Of a stretch of 45,454 nucleotides of DNA, positions 23,893 to 31,788 are shown piece after piece. Origin of the DNA: a virus; IMG/VR virus record IMGVR_UViG_3300008448_000164, positions 1 through 45,454 of that record. The stretch is one strand, 5' to 3'. Both the position numbers and the translations under genes were made by a program. Numbering within the stretch: the first letter of the stretch is position 1; the number at the start of each line of letters is the position of its first letter. The notes below the pieces were generated by a model. That model was not told the DNA's origin. It did not search any database and worked only from the letters and a program-made list of their open reading frames with translations.

Positions 23893-24008
23893 ATATTTAT
23901 ATGTGAATATGCCGTTCCAAATCTACATACGGCATCTATTTATTAATAATCCCTATTACGCTACAGTAATTAAGCGTATTTCCAAAAAACAATTTGAGGA
24001 CAAAAACT
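23893..24008 (+). promoter_or_regulatory. Motif and structured leader of the scaffold gene
   Basis: After the terminator an ATATTTATA motif (23893-23901) is followed by a 107-base untranslated leader, the longest in the window. It can form two hairpins: ATGCCGT (23909-23915) with ACGGCAT (23929-23935), and TACGCT (23957-23962) with AGCGTA (23973-23978). A rare Shine-Dalgarno-like GAGG lies 10 bases before the ATG at 24009. The gap contains no convincing gene. Confidence 0.5.
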
Positions 24009-24977
24009 ATGACAAACAGAGATTTGTTAAAAGAGGCTATTGCCGACGCAAAAGCAATCAAAGAAACTGCTATTGCAAATGCTAAAGCTGCTTTAGAAGA
24101 ATCTTTTACACCTCATTTAAAATCTATGTTAGCTGCTAAAATCAACGAGATGGACAACTATTATGAAGAAGACGACACAATGGAAGAAAATCTTGATGAA
24201 GTTAACACTGACTTAGAAGAAATGAAAGAAAAAGAAGAAATCGAAGAAGTAGAAGCAGAAATTGAAGAAATTAACCTTGATGAACTTTTAGCTGAATTAA
24301 GTGAAACTTCAGAAATTGAAGAAGAAATTACTGAATCAAAAGAAGAAGAAGAAGTTAAAGAAGTTAAAGAAGAAGAAGGTGAAGAAGAAAGTGAAGAAGA
24401 AGAAATCGATCTTGAAAACATGAGCGAAGAAGATCTTAAAAACTTTATCGAAAGCGTAATTGAAGACATGATCTCAGATGGCGAAATTGAAGCCGGTGAG
24501 GGAATGGAAGCTGAAGCTGGAGAAGAAGAAATGGAAGCTGAAGAAGAAATCAATATCGATGAAGTTTTAGCTGAATTAAAAGACAAAGAAATGGATGAAG
24601 CTAAAAAAGAAGAAGTTGATGAATTAAAGAAAGAACTTGATGAAGCAATGAATGCTATCAAAACATTACGTTCAGAACTTAATGAAATTAATTTATTAAA
24701 CGCTAAATTACTTTACACAAACAAGATTTTCAAAACAAAAAATCTTACTGAATCAGAAAAAGTTAAAGTATTAGCTGCGTTTGACAAAACTACATCTAAA
24801 AATGAAGCTAAATTAGTTTACGAAACATTAATTGAAAATTTATCAAAATCAAAATCTTCAATTAAAGAAAACTTAGGTCGCGCATCAAAACCAGCAGGCG
24901 TGGCTCAAATTAAGAAACCAATTGTAGAATCTAATGACATGGTTGCTAGATTCCAAAAATTAGCTGGTATTATTTAA
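24009..24977 (+). CDS. Prohead scaffolding core protein, T4 gp22-like
   Basis: A 322-aa protein, extremely rich in Glu, forming the internal core around which the capsid assembles; it is then digested by the protease. The start is ATG 24009 (a frame from TTG 23994 is less likely). The N-terminus MTNRDLLKEAIADAK is helical with L-K-E. The middle is continuous acidic helix. The last third is Lys/Glu coiled coil, and the C-terminus ends in MVARFQKLAGII. That ending closely resembles the LAGLITE leaders of the genes at 1561 and 7605. Size and position between protease and capsid fit gp22. Confidence 0.9.
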   Translation: MTNRDLLKEAIADAKAIKETAIANAKAALEESFTPHLKSMLAAKINEMDNYYEEDDTMEENLDEVNTDLEEMKEKEEIEEVEAEIEEINLDELLAELSETSEIEEEITESKEEEEVKEVKEEEGEEESEEEEIDLENMSEEDLKNFIESVIEDMISDGEIEAGEGMEAEAGEEEMEAEEEINIDEVLAELKDKEMDEAKKEEVDELKKELDEAMNAIKTLRSELNEINLLNAKLLYTNKIFKTKNLTESEKVKVLAAFDKTTSKNEAKLVYETLIENLSKSKSSIKENLGRASKPAGVAQIKKPIVESNDMVARFQKLAGII

Positions 24978-25012
24978 TTTAAACAAAAAAACAATTTAAT
25001 TTTTAAAAAACA

Positions 25013-26686
25013 ATGAACTCAATTCAATCATTATTAGAAGGCGCTAACCCATGGAAAGCTCTTCAAAGTGACGCAACTCGTTTAGCTGCGAAATGGGGTA
25101 AGACAGGTTTGTTAGAAGGTTTAAAATCAGAAACCGATAAAAACAACATGTCTATGATCCTTGAAAATCAGGCAAAACAATTAGTAATGGAAACTTCACA
25201 AACTGGTGCTGGTACTGCAGGTGCTGCTTTTACCGCTGGTGTTGGTGAACAATGGGCTGGTGTAGCTCTTCCATTAGTACGTAAAGTATTTGGTCAAATC
25301 GCTGCTAAAGAATTCGTTAGCGTTCAACCAATGAATTTACCTTCAGGTCTAGTATTTTTCTTAGACTTCCAGTATGGTACAACTAAATCTCCATTCACTG
25401 CTGCTGCTGGTGCTGGTTTCTATGGTACTGAATCAGTATACGGTGTAACTAACCCAGGAGCTACTGCTTCTGCAAACGGTGGTTTATATGGTGCTGGTCG
25501 TTTCAGTTATTCTATCAACAACACATCATCATTTAGTTCAGCTACTGTAGCTTCTGCTTCATGGTCTGATTTTAATTTTGATTCTAACTACTCAGCTTCT
25601 TCAGTTTCTCCAGCTGGTGGCCAATGGAAAAAAGTAACTATTACTTTACCTGCAAACACAGATTTTAATGGTGTACGTGCTTTCACTATCGCTTCACAAT
25701 CAGGTTTCCAACCAAGTGATATTCAAGCTGCTTACACTACTACAGCCGGTACTGTATTTAGTGGTACAACTGGAACAGTAACTTTCTTAGTAACTGGTTC
25801 TAAAGTAGGTGATGTTGCTACTGTAGCTAACGTAACTGCTTCATTCCAATTACAACCAACTGATCAATTACGTGGTGATTTCGAAGATGGTAATACTAGC
25901 TTAAATGCTAATAACAACCCAATCTCAATTCCTGAAATCAACGTTAAAATGAAATCAGAGCCAATCGTAGCTAAAACTCGTAAGTTAAGAGCTGTTTGGA
26001 CACCTGAATTCGCTCAAGATTTAAATGCTTACCATGCATTAGACGCAGAAGCTGAATTAACTAGTATCATGAGTGAGTACATCTCATTAGAGGTTGACTT
26101 AGAAATCTTAGATATGTTAATCCAAAACGCTTCAGCTGGTACTGAATATTGGTCAGCAATTAATAATATTGCTTTCACAAGTGCAACAGGTAACGGTACA
26201 ACAACTAACTTAGGTTTCTATAACACTCAAGGTGGTTGGTTCCAAACTTTAGGAACTAAAATGCAGAAATTAAGTAACATCATTCACCAGAAAACATTAC
26301 GTGGTGGTGCTAACTTCTTAGTATGTTCTCCTACAGTAGCTACTGTTCTTGAATCAATCCCAGGATTTGCTACTAACGCTAAAGGTGATGCTGCTCAAAT
26401 GACTTACGCTTTTGGTGTACAGAAAGTTGGTAACTTAAACAATCAGTATGATGTTTATAAGAACCCATACATGACTGAAAATACCATCTTAATGGGTTTC
26501 AAAGGTAAACAATTCTTAGAAACTGGTGCTGTTTTTGCTCCTTACATTCCATTAATCATGACTCCACTTGTATACGATCCAGATACTTTCACTCCACGTA
26601 AAGGTCTATTAACTCGTTATGCTAAGAAAATGGTTCGTCCTGAATTCTATGGTAAAATCTTAGTAAGTGGTTTAAATACCCTTTAA
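25013..26686 (+). CDS. Major capsid protein, T4 gp23-like
   Basis: A 557-aa HK97-fold capsid protein. The N-terminal propeptide (about 1-63) contains SLLEG, GLLEG and MILEN sites and ends near QLVMETSQ, where mature protein would begin with a Gly/Ala-rich SQTGAGTAGAAFTAGVG. Then come LPLVRKVFGQIAAKEFVSVQ and PMNLPSGLVFFLDF, close to the gp23 family (VQPMxxPxGxxFxxxxxY). The C-terminal RGGANFLVCSPTVATVLESI and YAPYIPL-like region are also typical. A terminator follows. Codon choice uses more C-ending codons than neighbouring genes, which suggests high expression. Confidence 0.95.
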   Translation: MNSIQSLLEGANPWKALQSDATRLAAKWGKTGLLEGLKSETDKNNMSMILENQAKQLVMETSQTGAGTAGAAFTAGVGEQWAGVALPLVRKVFGQIAAKEFVSVQPMNLPSGLVFFLDFQYGTTKSPFTAAAGAGFYGTESVYGVTNPGATASANGGLYGAGRFSYSINNTSSFSSATVASASWSDFNFDSNYSASSVSPAGGQWKKVTITLPANTDFNGVRAFTIASQSGFQPSDIQAAYTTTAGTVFSGTTGTVTFLVTGSKVGDVATVANVTASFQLQPTDQLRGDFEDGNTSLNANNNPISIPEINVKMKSEPIVAKTRKLRAVWTPEFAQDLNAYHALDAEAELTSIMSEYISLEVDLEILDMLIQNASAGTEYWSAINNIAFTSATGNGTTTNLGFYNTQGGWFQTLGTKMQKLSNIIHQKTLRGGANFLVCSPTVATVLESIPGFATNAKGDAAQMTYAFGVQKVGNLNNQYDVYKNPYMTENTILMGFKGKQFLETGAVFAPYIPLIMTPLVYDPDTFTPRKGLLTRYAKKMVRPEFYGKILVSGLNTL

Positions 26687-26709
26687 TCTGAGTTAAAAAA
26701 TAAAAATTA

Positions 26710-26737
26710 AGCCCGAGTTTTACTCGGGCTTTTTTTT
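26710..26737 (+). terminator. Rho-independent terminator after the capsid gene
   Basis: Stem AGCCCGAGT, loop TTT, stem ACTCGGGCT (9 perfect pairs), followed by an unbroken T run. A strong terminator just behind the most highly expressed gene. Confidence 0.92.
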
Positions 26738-26740
26738 GCT

Positions 26741-26750
26741 ATATTTATAA
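26741..26750 (+). promoter_or_regulatory. ATATTTATAA intergenic motif
   Basis: ATATTTATAA following the capsid-gene terminator, 15 bases before ATG 26766. Because transcription should stop just upstream, a promoter here is likely. Confidence 0.55.
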
Positions 26751-26765
26751 TAAATATATTTTAAT

Positions 26766-27830
26766 ATGTATTACGAATACACTTGGCCTCAATTTAAAAA
26801 TATTGATTATATCAAAAAACTGCCCTTACAAGAGCAAATTAACCAATATAATCAATATATAAATTATTTAAGTAATCAAATAAGATTATATGAGATTTAT
26901 AAAAATCCTAATTTATTTCAATCATTTCAATCTAATACTGCAGTTGCAGGAACTGGAGGTGGTCCTAATACCACTACAACAACTGCTCTTTCATTGAATT
27001 TAACATTTGATGATATAGCAAATGCAAATTTACTAGTTGGGAATGCTAATGATGTTAATGATTGGAACACATTCTTTGATTTACCAACATATGGTAATGA
27101 ATTTACTAGTGTAGAAGTAAATGGGAATGAAATAGTTTTAATAGGTGGTTCAAATATAACTTTAAGAGAATATTTGTTTGGAGATAATGATCCAACAGGA
27201 ACATCAATATTAGAAATTGTAGATACTGGTTGTATTGTTTCTTGTGAAGATGGTGTATTTTCTGATTATAATATAGGAAATGGTTGTTATGGTTTAACTA
27301 AAATACATTTACCTGCAATGACTTGTGGAGGAATATTGCCTTATGCTACTTTTGCAGATTGTGTAGTATTGAGTGATTTAATTTTACCTTTTAGTGCTTA
27401 TATTGAAATAAAAAGAGATGCATTTAACACTTCTGGTATTGTTAGTGTTAATTTTCCAAATGTTACTATAATAGGTGAGTATTCATTTAGTTTCGTTATT
27501 TCTTGTACTTCTATAATTTTACCATCACTAATAACTGCTGCAAATAATTCTCTTAATTATAATCCATTAATTACTAGCTATAGCTTCCCATTATTAACAA
27601 CTATTCCAAATAATGGTTTTCAAAATTGTACATCATTAACAACAATAAACTTGCCTTCATGTACAAATTTAGGAGAAACAGTTGGAAATAATAATGTATT
27701 TTTAAATATAGTAGGAAACACAATAACATTAACAGTACCATCAGCATTAATGACTTGCAATAGTGGAAATCCAGATGGTGATATTCAATATTTACAAACT
27801 AATAATACAGTAACAGTAGTAACAATCTAA
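26766..27830 (+). CDS. BspA-like leucine-rich-repeat virion protein candidate
   Basis: A 354-aa protein. The first 45 residues are a Tyr/Gln-rich helix (KKLPLQEQINQYNQYINYLS), then a Thr/Gly linker (GTGGGPNTTTTTAL), a small folded domain, and from about 195 a run of repeats with the BspA/LRR_5 pattern: LTKIHLPAMTCGG, LSDLILPFSAYIEI, IVSVNFPNVTIIGEYSF, LTTINLPSCTNLGE. LRR_5 repeats mediate binding to surfaces. No signal peptide is present, so it probably sits on the virion. Placement just behind the capsid gene suggests a capsid decoration or head-fibre protein. A duplicated cassette flanks it, so it may be a recent insertion. Confidence 0.75.
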   Translation: MYYEYTWPQFKNIDYIKKLPLQEQINQYNQYINYLSNQIRLYEIYKNPNLFQSFQSNTAVAGTGGGPNTTTTTALSLNLTFDDIANANLLVGNANDVNDWNTFFDLPTYGNEFTSVEVNGNEIVLIGGSNITLREYLFGDNDPTGTSILEIVDTGCIVSCEDGVFSDYNIGNGCYGLTKIHLPAMTCGGILPYATFADCVVLSDLILPFSAYIEIKRDAFNTSGIVSVNFPNVTIIGEYSFSFVISCTSIILPSLITAANNSLNYNPLITSYSFPLLTTIPNNGFQNCTSLTTINLPSCTNLGETVGNNNVFLNIVGNTITLTVPSALMTCNSGNPDGDIQYLQTNNTVTVVTI

Positions 27831-27897
27831 TCAAACAGAAAAGTTAAGACTTTTGTCATTAATAGAATTACATACTAAACATAAACAATAAAAATTA

Positions 27898-27928
27898 AGC
27901 CCGAGTTTTTGACTCGGGCTTTTTTTTG
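27898..27928 (+). terminator. Rho-independent terminator after the LRR gene
   Basis: Stem AGCCCGAGT, loop TTTTG, stem ACTCGGGCT, then a T8 run. Same stem as at 26710. Confidence 0.92.
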
Positions 27929-27930
27929 CC

Positions 27931-27940
27931 ATATTTATAA
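27931..27940 (+). promoter_or_regulatory. ATATTTATAA intergenic motif
   Basis: ATATTTATAA right after the terminator, 12 bases before ATG 27953. Confidence 0.55.
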
Positions 27941-27952
27941 TAAAATAATAAT

Positions 27953-28222
27953 ATGCCTAATACAGTAGATAATAATGTGGATGCTTTTGGATTAAGAGGA
28001 GGAGCCGTAATAAGTGGTTCTGCTACAATAGCAACAGATGGATATGTATATTATCCTTTAACAACATGTGTTTCTAATGTCGTAGTTAGAAATCTGGTGA
28101 ATGGAAATACATTAACTGGCTCATGGTCAGCTGGAATACCTATTTTTGGTGAGATAATATCTGTAACTCAAAGTTCAGGTGTAGCTATAGTTTATAGTGG
28201 TTCTAGATCTATACTTATATAA
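27953..28222 (+). CDS. Small beta-rich virion-type protein
   Basis: An 89-aa protein without Lys, rich in Gly, Ser, Val, Thr and Ile. It reads as a small all-beta domain (GGAVISGSATIATDGYVYYP, IPIFGEIISVTQSSGVAIVY). Proteins of this kind decorate capsids or cap fibres in phages. There are no catalytic motifs. It heads a three-gene set ending at the next terminator, in the accessory head region between capsid gene and phoH-like gene. The role is inferred from composition and position. Confidence 0.6.
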   Translation: MPNTVDNNVDAFGLRGGAVISGSATIATDGYVYYPLTTCVSNVVVRNLVNGNTLTGSWSAGIPIFGEIISVTQSSGVAIVYSGSRSILI

Positions 28223-28228
28223 TATTAT

Positions 28229-29020
28229 ATGTTAAAATTAGGACTAGGTCTAAATATTAATAAAAATTCTGTTAGAGTACAATCTGTTGCTTATTCTAGT
28301 GAATATTTATCTATTTTAGCTAGAGGAACAGCTTTAGGATATACATTACCTAGTACTTCAAGACAAATAAAACAAAACCAACTTATACTTGATTTAAAAT
28401 CAGCAGGTATATGGAATAAACTTGATGTATTTTATGTATATGCTAATGATGGTAGTAAAGAATTTGCAACCTTAAATTGGAAATCACCTACTCAATATCA
28501 ATCAACATTAGTTAATTCACCTACATTTACTTCTGATCAAGGTTTTACAGGAGATGGAGTAACTTCATATATCCGTACAAATTTTAATCCTTCAACTAAT
28601 GGTGTTAATTATCAAAATAATGATGCATCAAGAGGAGCTTATGTTCGTATACCAGTATCTAGTCAATATGTAGATGGTGTAGCTAACGGTAATGATTTAA
28701 ATCATGGTTTTAGAATAGGTACTAGTCAATTTAATTATATTAATCAAGATGCAGGTTCAATATCTCCTGCTGCTGTTTATTCTACTAACGCTAATTTAAA
28801 ATCAATTCATACTAATTCTTCAACAGTCACTACAATTGTTGATGGAACAACAGTAACAACACACACACGTACAGCTTCATCACCACCAAACTTTGTATAT
28901 GATGTACTTAGAAATAATAATTCTTATGGTTCACATCAAGTATCTTGTTATTGGTTAGGAGCTTATTTAGTAGCAGAAAATACAGCATTCAAAACAGCAT
29001 TTGATACTTACTTACTTTAA
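28229..29020 (+). CDS. Putative virion surface protein
   Basis: A 263-aa protein starting six bases after the previous stop. The N-terminus MLKLGLGLNINK is short and hydrophobic. LDLKSAGIWNKLDVFYVYAN, then FATLNWKSP, then FTGDGVTSYIRTNFNPS follow a pattern I recognise from structural proteins in Bacteroidota phages, where it resembles a concanavalin/LamG-like beta sandwich. The C-terminus (VSCYWLGAYLVAENTAFKTA) fits the same type. It is probably exposed on the particle and may bind glycans. No assigned function is known to me. Confidence 0.65.
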   Translation: MLKLGLGLNINKNSVRVQSVAYSSEYLSILARGTALGYTLPSTSRQIKQNQLILDLKSAGIWNKLDVFYVYANDGSKEFATLNWKSPTQYQSTLVNSPTFTSDQGFTGDGVTSYIRTNFNPSTNGVNYQNNDASRGAYVRIPVSSQYVDGVANGNDLNHGFRIGTSQFNYINQDAGSISPAAVYSTNANLKSIHTNSSTVTTIVDGTTVTTHTRTASSPPNFVYDVLRNNNSYGSHQVSCYWLGAYLVAENTAFKTAFDTYLL

Positions 29021-29025
29021 TTATT

Positions 29026-29241
29026 ATGGTACTAAAAGCAACACAAGAACAATATAATGAATTAAATGGATTTACTTATGGAGTATCCATTTTAGAATTT
29101 ATAAAAGACAAAAATAATCAATGGGTTATAGGAGAGGAAGTAATTAATAATGATGATTTTTTATCTATTAAAGATAAATTACTAAACTTAACAGTAATAG
29201 AATTTATTCCTCCTATTATAATGAGTGAAAATCCAATTTAA
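29026..29241 (+). CDS. Hypothetical small protein
   Basis: A 71-aa acidic protein, five bases after the previous gene and before a terminator. It has MVLKATQEQYNELNGFTYGV then ILEFIKDKNNQWVIGEEVIN, an alpha/beta pattern, and a hydrophobic Pro-containing tail (IEFIPPIIM). I do not recognise it. Such small proteins often accompany receptor-binding or decoration proteins as assembly partners; that is an inference from position. Confidence 0.55.
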   Translation: MVLKATQEQYNELNGFTYGVSILEFIKDKNNQWVIGEEVINNDDFLSIKDKLLNLTVIEFIPPIIMSENPI

Positions 29242-29251
29242 TTTATAAATA

Positions 29252-29278
29252 AGCTCGAATTATATTCGGGCTTTTTTT
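29252..29278 (+). terminator. Rho-independent terminator
   Basis: Stem AGCTCGAAT, loop TAT, stem ATTCGGGCT (one T-G pair), then TTTTTTT. It is related in shape to the capsid and LRR terminators and is likewise followed by the intergenic motif. Confidence 0.88.
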
Positions 29279-29281
29279 AAC

Positions 29282-29291
29282 ATATTTATCA
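29282..29291 (+). promoter_or_regulatory. ATATTTATCA intergenic motif
   Basis: ATATTTATCA, a one-base variant, right behind the terminator and 13 bases before ATG 29305. Confidence 0.5.
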
Positions 29292-29304
29292 ATAAATAGT
29301 TATT

Positions 29305-29973
29305 ATGAAAGAACCAAACCGTGAACGTAAAAGTGAAATTAAAGCTATTAATGCTGTTCAATTAAATGAAGAACAAAAAGAAGCTAAACGATTAATTATT
29401 GAAAACCAAATTGTAGTTATTACAGGTAGAGCAGGCTCAGGTAAAAGTTTAGTATGTGCTAATACAGCATTAGATTTTTTAAAGAAAAAACAAATAAGTT
29501 GTATATATAACACTAGAGCAGCAATTGAAGTAGGTAAATCATTAGGTTATTTACCAGGTGAATTAAATCAAAAGTTTGATCCATACATGGAAGCTCTAGT
29601 TGAAAACTTAAATAAATGCTGCAAAGATAAAAATGAAGTAGCATTATTAATTAAAGATGAGAAAGTAAAAGCAATGCCTGTACAATTCATTCGTGGTAAA
29701 ACAGTAGATGATATTTTAATTGTAGAGGAAGCTCAAAATTTAACTAAAGGTGAAATGTTAGCTATATTAACTCGTTTAGGTAAAACAGGTAAAATTGTTA
29801 TAAACGGTGATAATGAACAAACTGATATTAAAACATCAGATGGACAAATGAATGGTTTAACATATGTTATAGAATTATCTAAGAAAATAGATGAAATTAA
29901 ATGGTTTAAATTAAAAGAAAACCATCGTTCTGATCTAGTAGGAAAAATACTAGAACATGAATACGGAAAATAA
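29305..29973 (+). CDS. phoH: PhoH-like ATPase
   Basis: A 222-aa P-loop ATPase. Walker A is GRAGSGKS (residues 41-48). Walker B is DDILIVEEAQN (135-145), with the VEEAQN motif typical of PhoH. GYLPGELNQKFDPYMEAL, which matches the PhoH family (GxLPGxxxxKxxPYxxpl), and the C-terminal KLKENHRSDLVGKIL complete it. PhoH-like genes are common in T4-like phages of aquatic hosts; the family is linked to RNA metabolism and helicase-like activity, with the phage role unsettled. It stands alone between a terminator and the fibre operon. Confidence 0.9.
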   Translation: MKEPNRERKSEIKAINAVQLNEEQKEAKRLIIENQIVVITGRAGSGKSLVCANTALDFLKKKQISCIYNTRAAIEVGKSLGYLPGELNQKFDPYMEALVENLNKCCKDKNEVALLIKDEKVKAMPVQFIRGKTVDDILIVEEAQNLTKGEMLAILTRLGKTGKIVINGDNEQTDIKTSDGQMNGLTYVIELSKKIDEIKWFKLKENHRSDLVGKILEHEYGK

Positions 29974-29985
29974 TAAAAACTTACA

Positions 29986-29995
29986 ATATTTATTA
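29986..29995 (+). promoter_or_regulatory. ATATTTATTA intergenic motif
   Basis: ATATTTATTA, 8 bases before ATG 30004, at the head of the fibre gene set. Confidence 0.5.
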
Positions 29996-30003
29996 CTAAA
30001 AAC

Positions 30004-30402
30004 ATGGCAGCAGGAAAATATTCATTTACTATAGAACAAGGTACAACAGTAAATTTTGAAATTCAATATAAGGATTCAAATGGTAATCCTATTGATTTAT
30101 CTGGATATGCAGGTAAAATGATGATTAGATCTAATTTTGCTGATGACTCTCCTACAACATATATTACTTTATCTAGTTCATTAAATCCTGATGGTACAGG
30201 TTTAAATTTTAGTGGAAGTTCAGGAATTAATCCTCCTGCTAGTGGAACTATAGGAATTTATATAGCATCTTGTACTTCATCTAATTTTACCTTTCCTACA
30301 GCAAAATATGATTTAGAAATATACTCAGGAAGTGGAGCATGTCCTTTCACTGTTCGTTTATTAGAAGGAAATATTAATTTAAGTAAAGAAGTAACTAGAT
30401 AA
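30004..30402 (+). CDS. Tail/fibre-associated beta-sandwich protein
   Basis: A 132-aa protein. YSFTIEQGTTVNFEIQYKDS and GNPIDLSGYAGKMMIRSNF form an Ig-like or BppU-like N-terminal beta domain that is common on baseplate and fibre proteins. Later strands (GTIGIYIASCTSSNF, KYDLEIYSGSG) continue the sandwich. It probably connects fibres to the baseplate or head. The stop overlaps the ATG of the next fibre gene (TAATG), so their products are likely made together. Confidence 0.65.
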   Translation: MAAGKYSFTIEQGTTVNFEIQYKDSNGNPIDLSGYAGKMMIRSNFADDSPTTYITLSSSLNPDGTGLNFSGSSGINPPASGTIGIYIASCTSSNFTFPTAKYDLEIYSGSGACPFTVRLLEGNINLSKEVTR

Positions 30403-31787
30403 TGAGTGTTAATATAAATACATCAACTAATACTGTTACAATAAATAACTCTGATAGAGTAATTACTGTAAATGATAATAATCAATCTACATCAGTAAAT
30501 GTTACTCAACCTGTAACTAATGTTATAACTGTAGCTACAGTTGGACCTCAAGGTCCAGCGGGTTCTCAAGGTTCTGGTTCAATTGATACTGGTTCATTTG
30601 CAACTACTGGTTCAAATATATTTATTGGAAATCAAACTATAAATGGAACAGTATCAGCTACATCATTTACTGGTTCATTACAAGGTACAGCATCAATAGC
30701 TAACACAGTACTAACATCATCTGTATCTTATATTAGCAGTAGTAATAATTCTATATCTTTAAATGAAATTGAAGTAGCTGATTATTCTAATGATGTTACT
30801 GTTAGTTTTATAAATGGAAGATTAAAATTTATATTTGGAACACCAGAAAGTCAATCAATATCTTCTTTTTCATATAATAGTACATTTGATACTGATAGAT
30901 TTAATCAAGTATTAGATAGTTATACTGCTTCAGCCATATGGAGTAATGGAGGGTATACTTTAATATCAGCCTCAATATATGAGGGAACTAGTTTATTATC
31001 AATTACTGGTTCAGGTACATCTTTATCTTACGCAACTACTACTTCTGGTAGTCATACTTATACTTTATATGTAACTGCTAGTAATCCATTAGATAATAGT
31101 ATATTAGTAAAATCATCTTCATTATCCGGTACATTATCTAAAACAAACCCAGGTAATCCTACATTATCTTTAACTCCTATAGTACAATTAAATGCAGCTT
31201 CTAATCAAATTGAACAAGGAGCAACAGGAAGTATATTATTTACATCTGCCTCAGGCGCGTCTAATAACTGGGTATTTAATTTTTTAAATTCTTCAGTAGA
31301 TTCAATATACTTTGTAACAGCTTCAGCAACCGGTTCAGCAACCATTACTATATCTGCTACAGCATATTATTCTTCTTCAGGTGTAGGAGGTTCTGATAAT
31401 AATCCTCCATTAACAACAACAACATCTACTTCAACATCTTATACTAAAATAAGAAGTGTAAGATATGGTGTGTCTTCTGATACAAGCTATACTCAAGCTC
31501 AATTAGAAAATGTAGCATTATGGGATACTACAATTGGAGGAACAATAGGAAGAATAGCTAAAGGTACTGTAAATCCTCATTTATATCAATTTACAGTTAC
31601 TACATCTGCTCAATATATTTATATAGTTATAGATTCTTCATATACTTTAACAGGTATTTTAAATGTAAATAACTCATATTCAAATGACTTAGGAGTATTT
31701 ACAGTAACTACTATAGGAAATTATAAAGTATATAGATCAAATAATATATCAGCAACAACAATTTTATACGAATTAAGAACATCATAA
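30402..31787 (+). CDS. Tail fibre protein with collagen-like segment
   Basis: A 461-aa Ser/Thr-rich protein. After a beta-repeat N-terminus (TNTVTINNSDRVITVNDN) comes a short collagen-like stretch, GPQGPAGSQGSGS (48-60), then GSFATTGSNIFIGNQTINGT, a module repeated in the next gene. The remaining 300 residues look like a series of Ig-like or beta domains (TLYVTASNPLDNSI, FVTASATGSATITISATAYY). The composition is typical of trimeric host-recognition fibres. The gene ends one base before the next start. Confidence 0.75.
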   Translation: MSVNINTSTNTVTINNSDRVITVNDNNQSTSVNVTQPVTNVITVATVGPQGPAGSQGSGSIDTGSFATTGSNIFIGNQTINGTVSATSFTGSLQGTASIANTVLTSSVSYISSSNNSISLNEIEVADYSNDVTVSFINGRLKFIFGTPESQSISSFSYNSTFDTDRFNQVLDSYTASAIWSNGGYTLISASIYEGTSLLSITGSGTSLSYATTTSGSHTYTLYVTASNPLDNSILVKSSSLSGTLSKTNPGNPTLSLTPIVQLNAASNQIEQGATGSILFTSASGASNNWVFNFLNSSVDSIYFVTASATGSATITISATAYYSSSGVGGSDNNPPLTTTTSTSTSYTKIRSVRYGVSSDTSYTQAQLENVALWDTTIGGTIGRIAKGTVNPHLYQFTVTTSAQYIYIVIDSSYTLTGILNVNNSYSNDLGVFTVTTIGNYKVYRSNNISATTILYELRTS

Positions 31788-31788
31788 A

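Larger units (their letters stand above)
26699..26754 (+). repeat. Direct repeat copy 1: terminator + ATATTTATAA cassette
   Basis: A 56-base unit comprising AATAAAAATTAA, the GCCCGAGT terminator, a T8 run and ATATTTATAATAAA. A nearly identical copy lies at 27887-27944, differing by a two-base insertion in the loop and one T/C change. The two bracket the LRR gene. Confidence 0.85.
27887..27944 (+). repeat. Direct repeat copy 2: terminator + ATATTTATAA cassette
   Basis: The second copy of the cassette seen at 26699. Between the LRR stop and this copy lies about 56 bases of AT-rich sequence without features. Confidence 0.85.

Noticed and set aside
23903-24085. 60-aa frame across the scaffold leader and gene start
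   Set aside because: It overlaps the scaffold start in another frame and has no plausible protein pattern; the leader is better read as untranslated.
24161-24661. 166-aa Ser-rich frame on the minus strand
   Set aside because: It is the antisense shadow of the Glu-rich GAA repeats in the scaffold gene, which read as Ser on the opposite strand.
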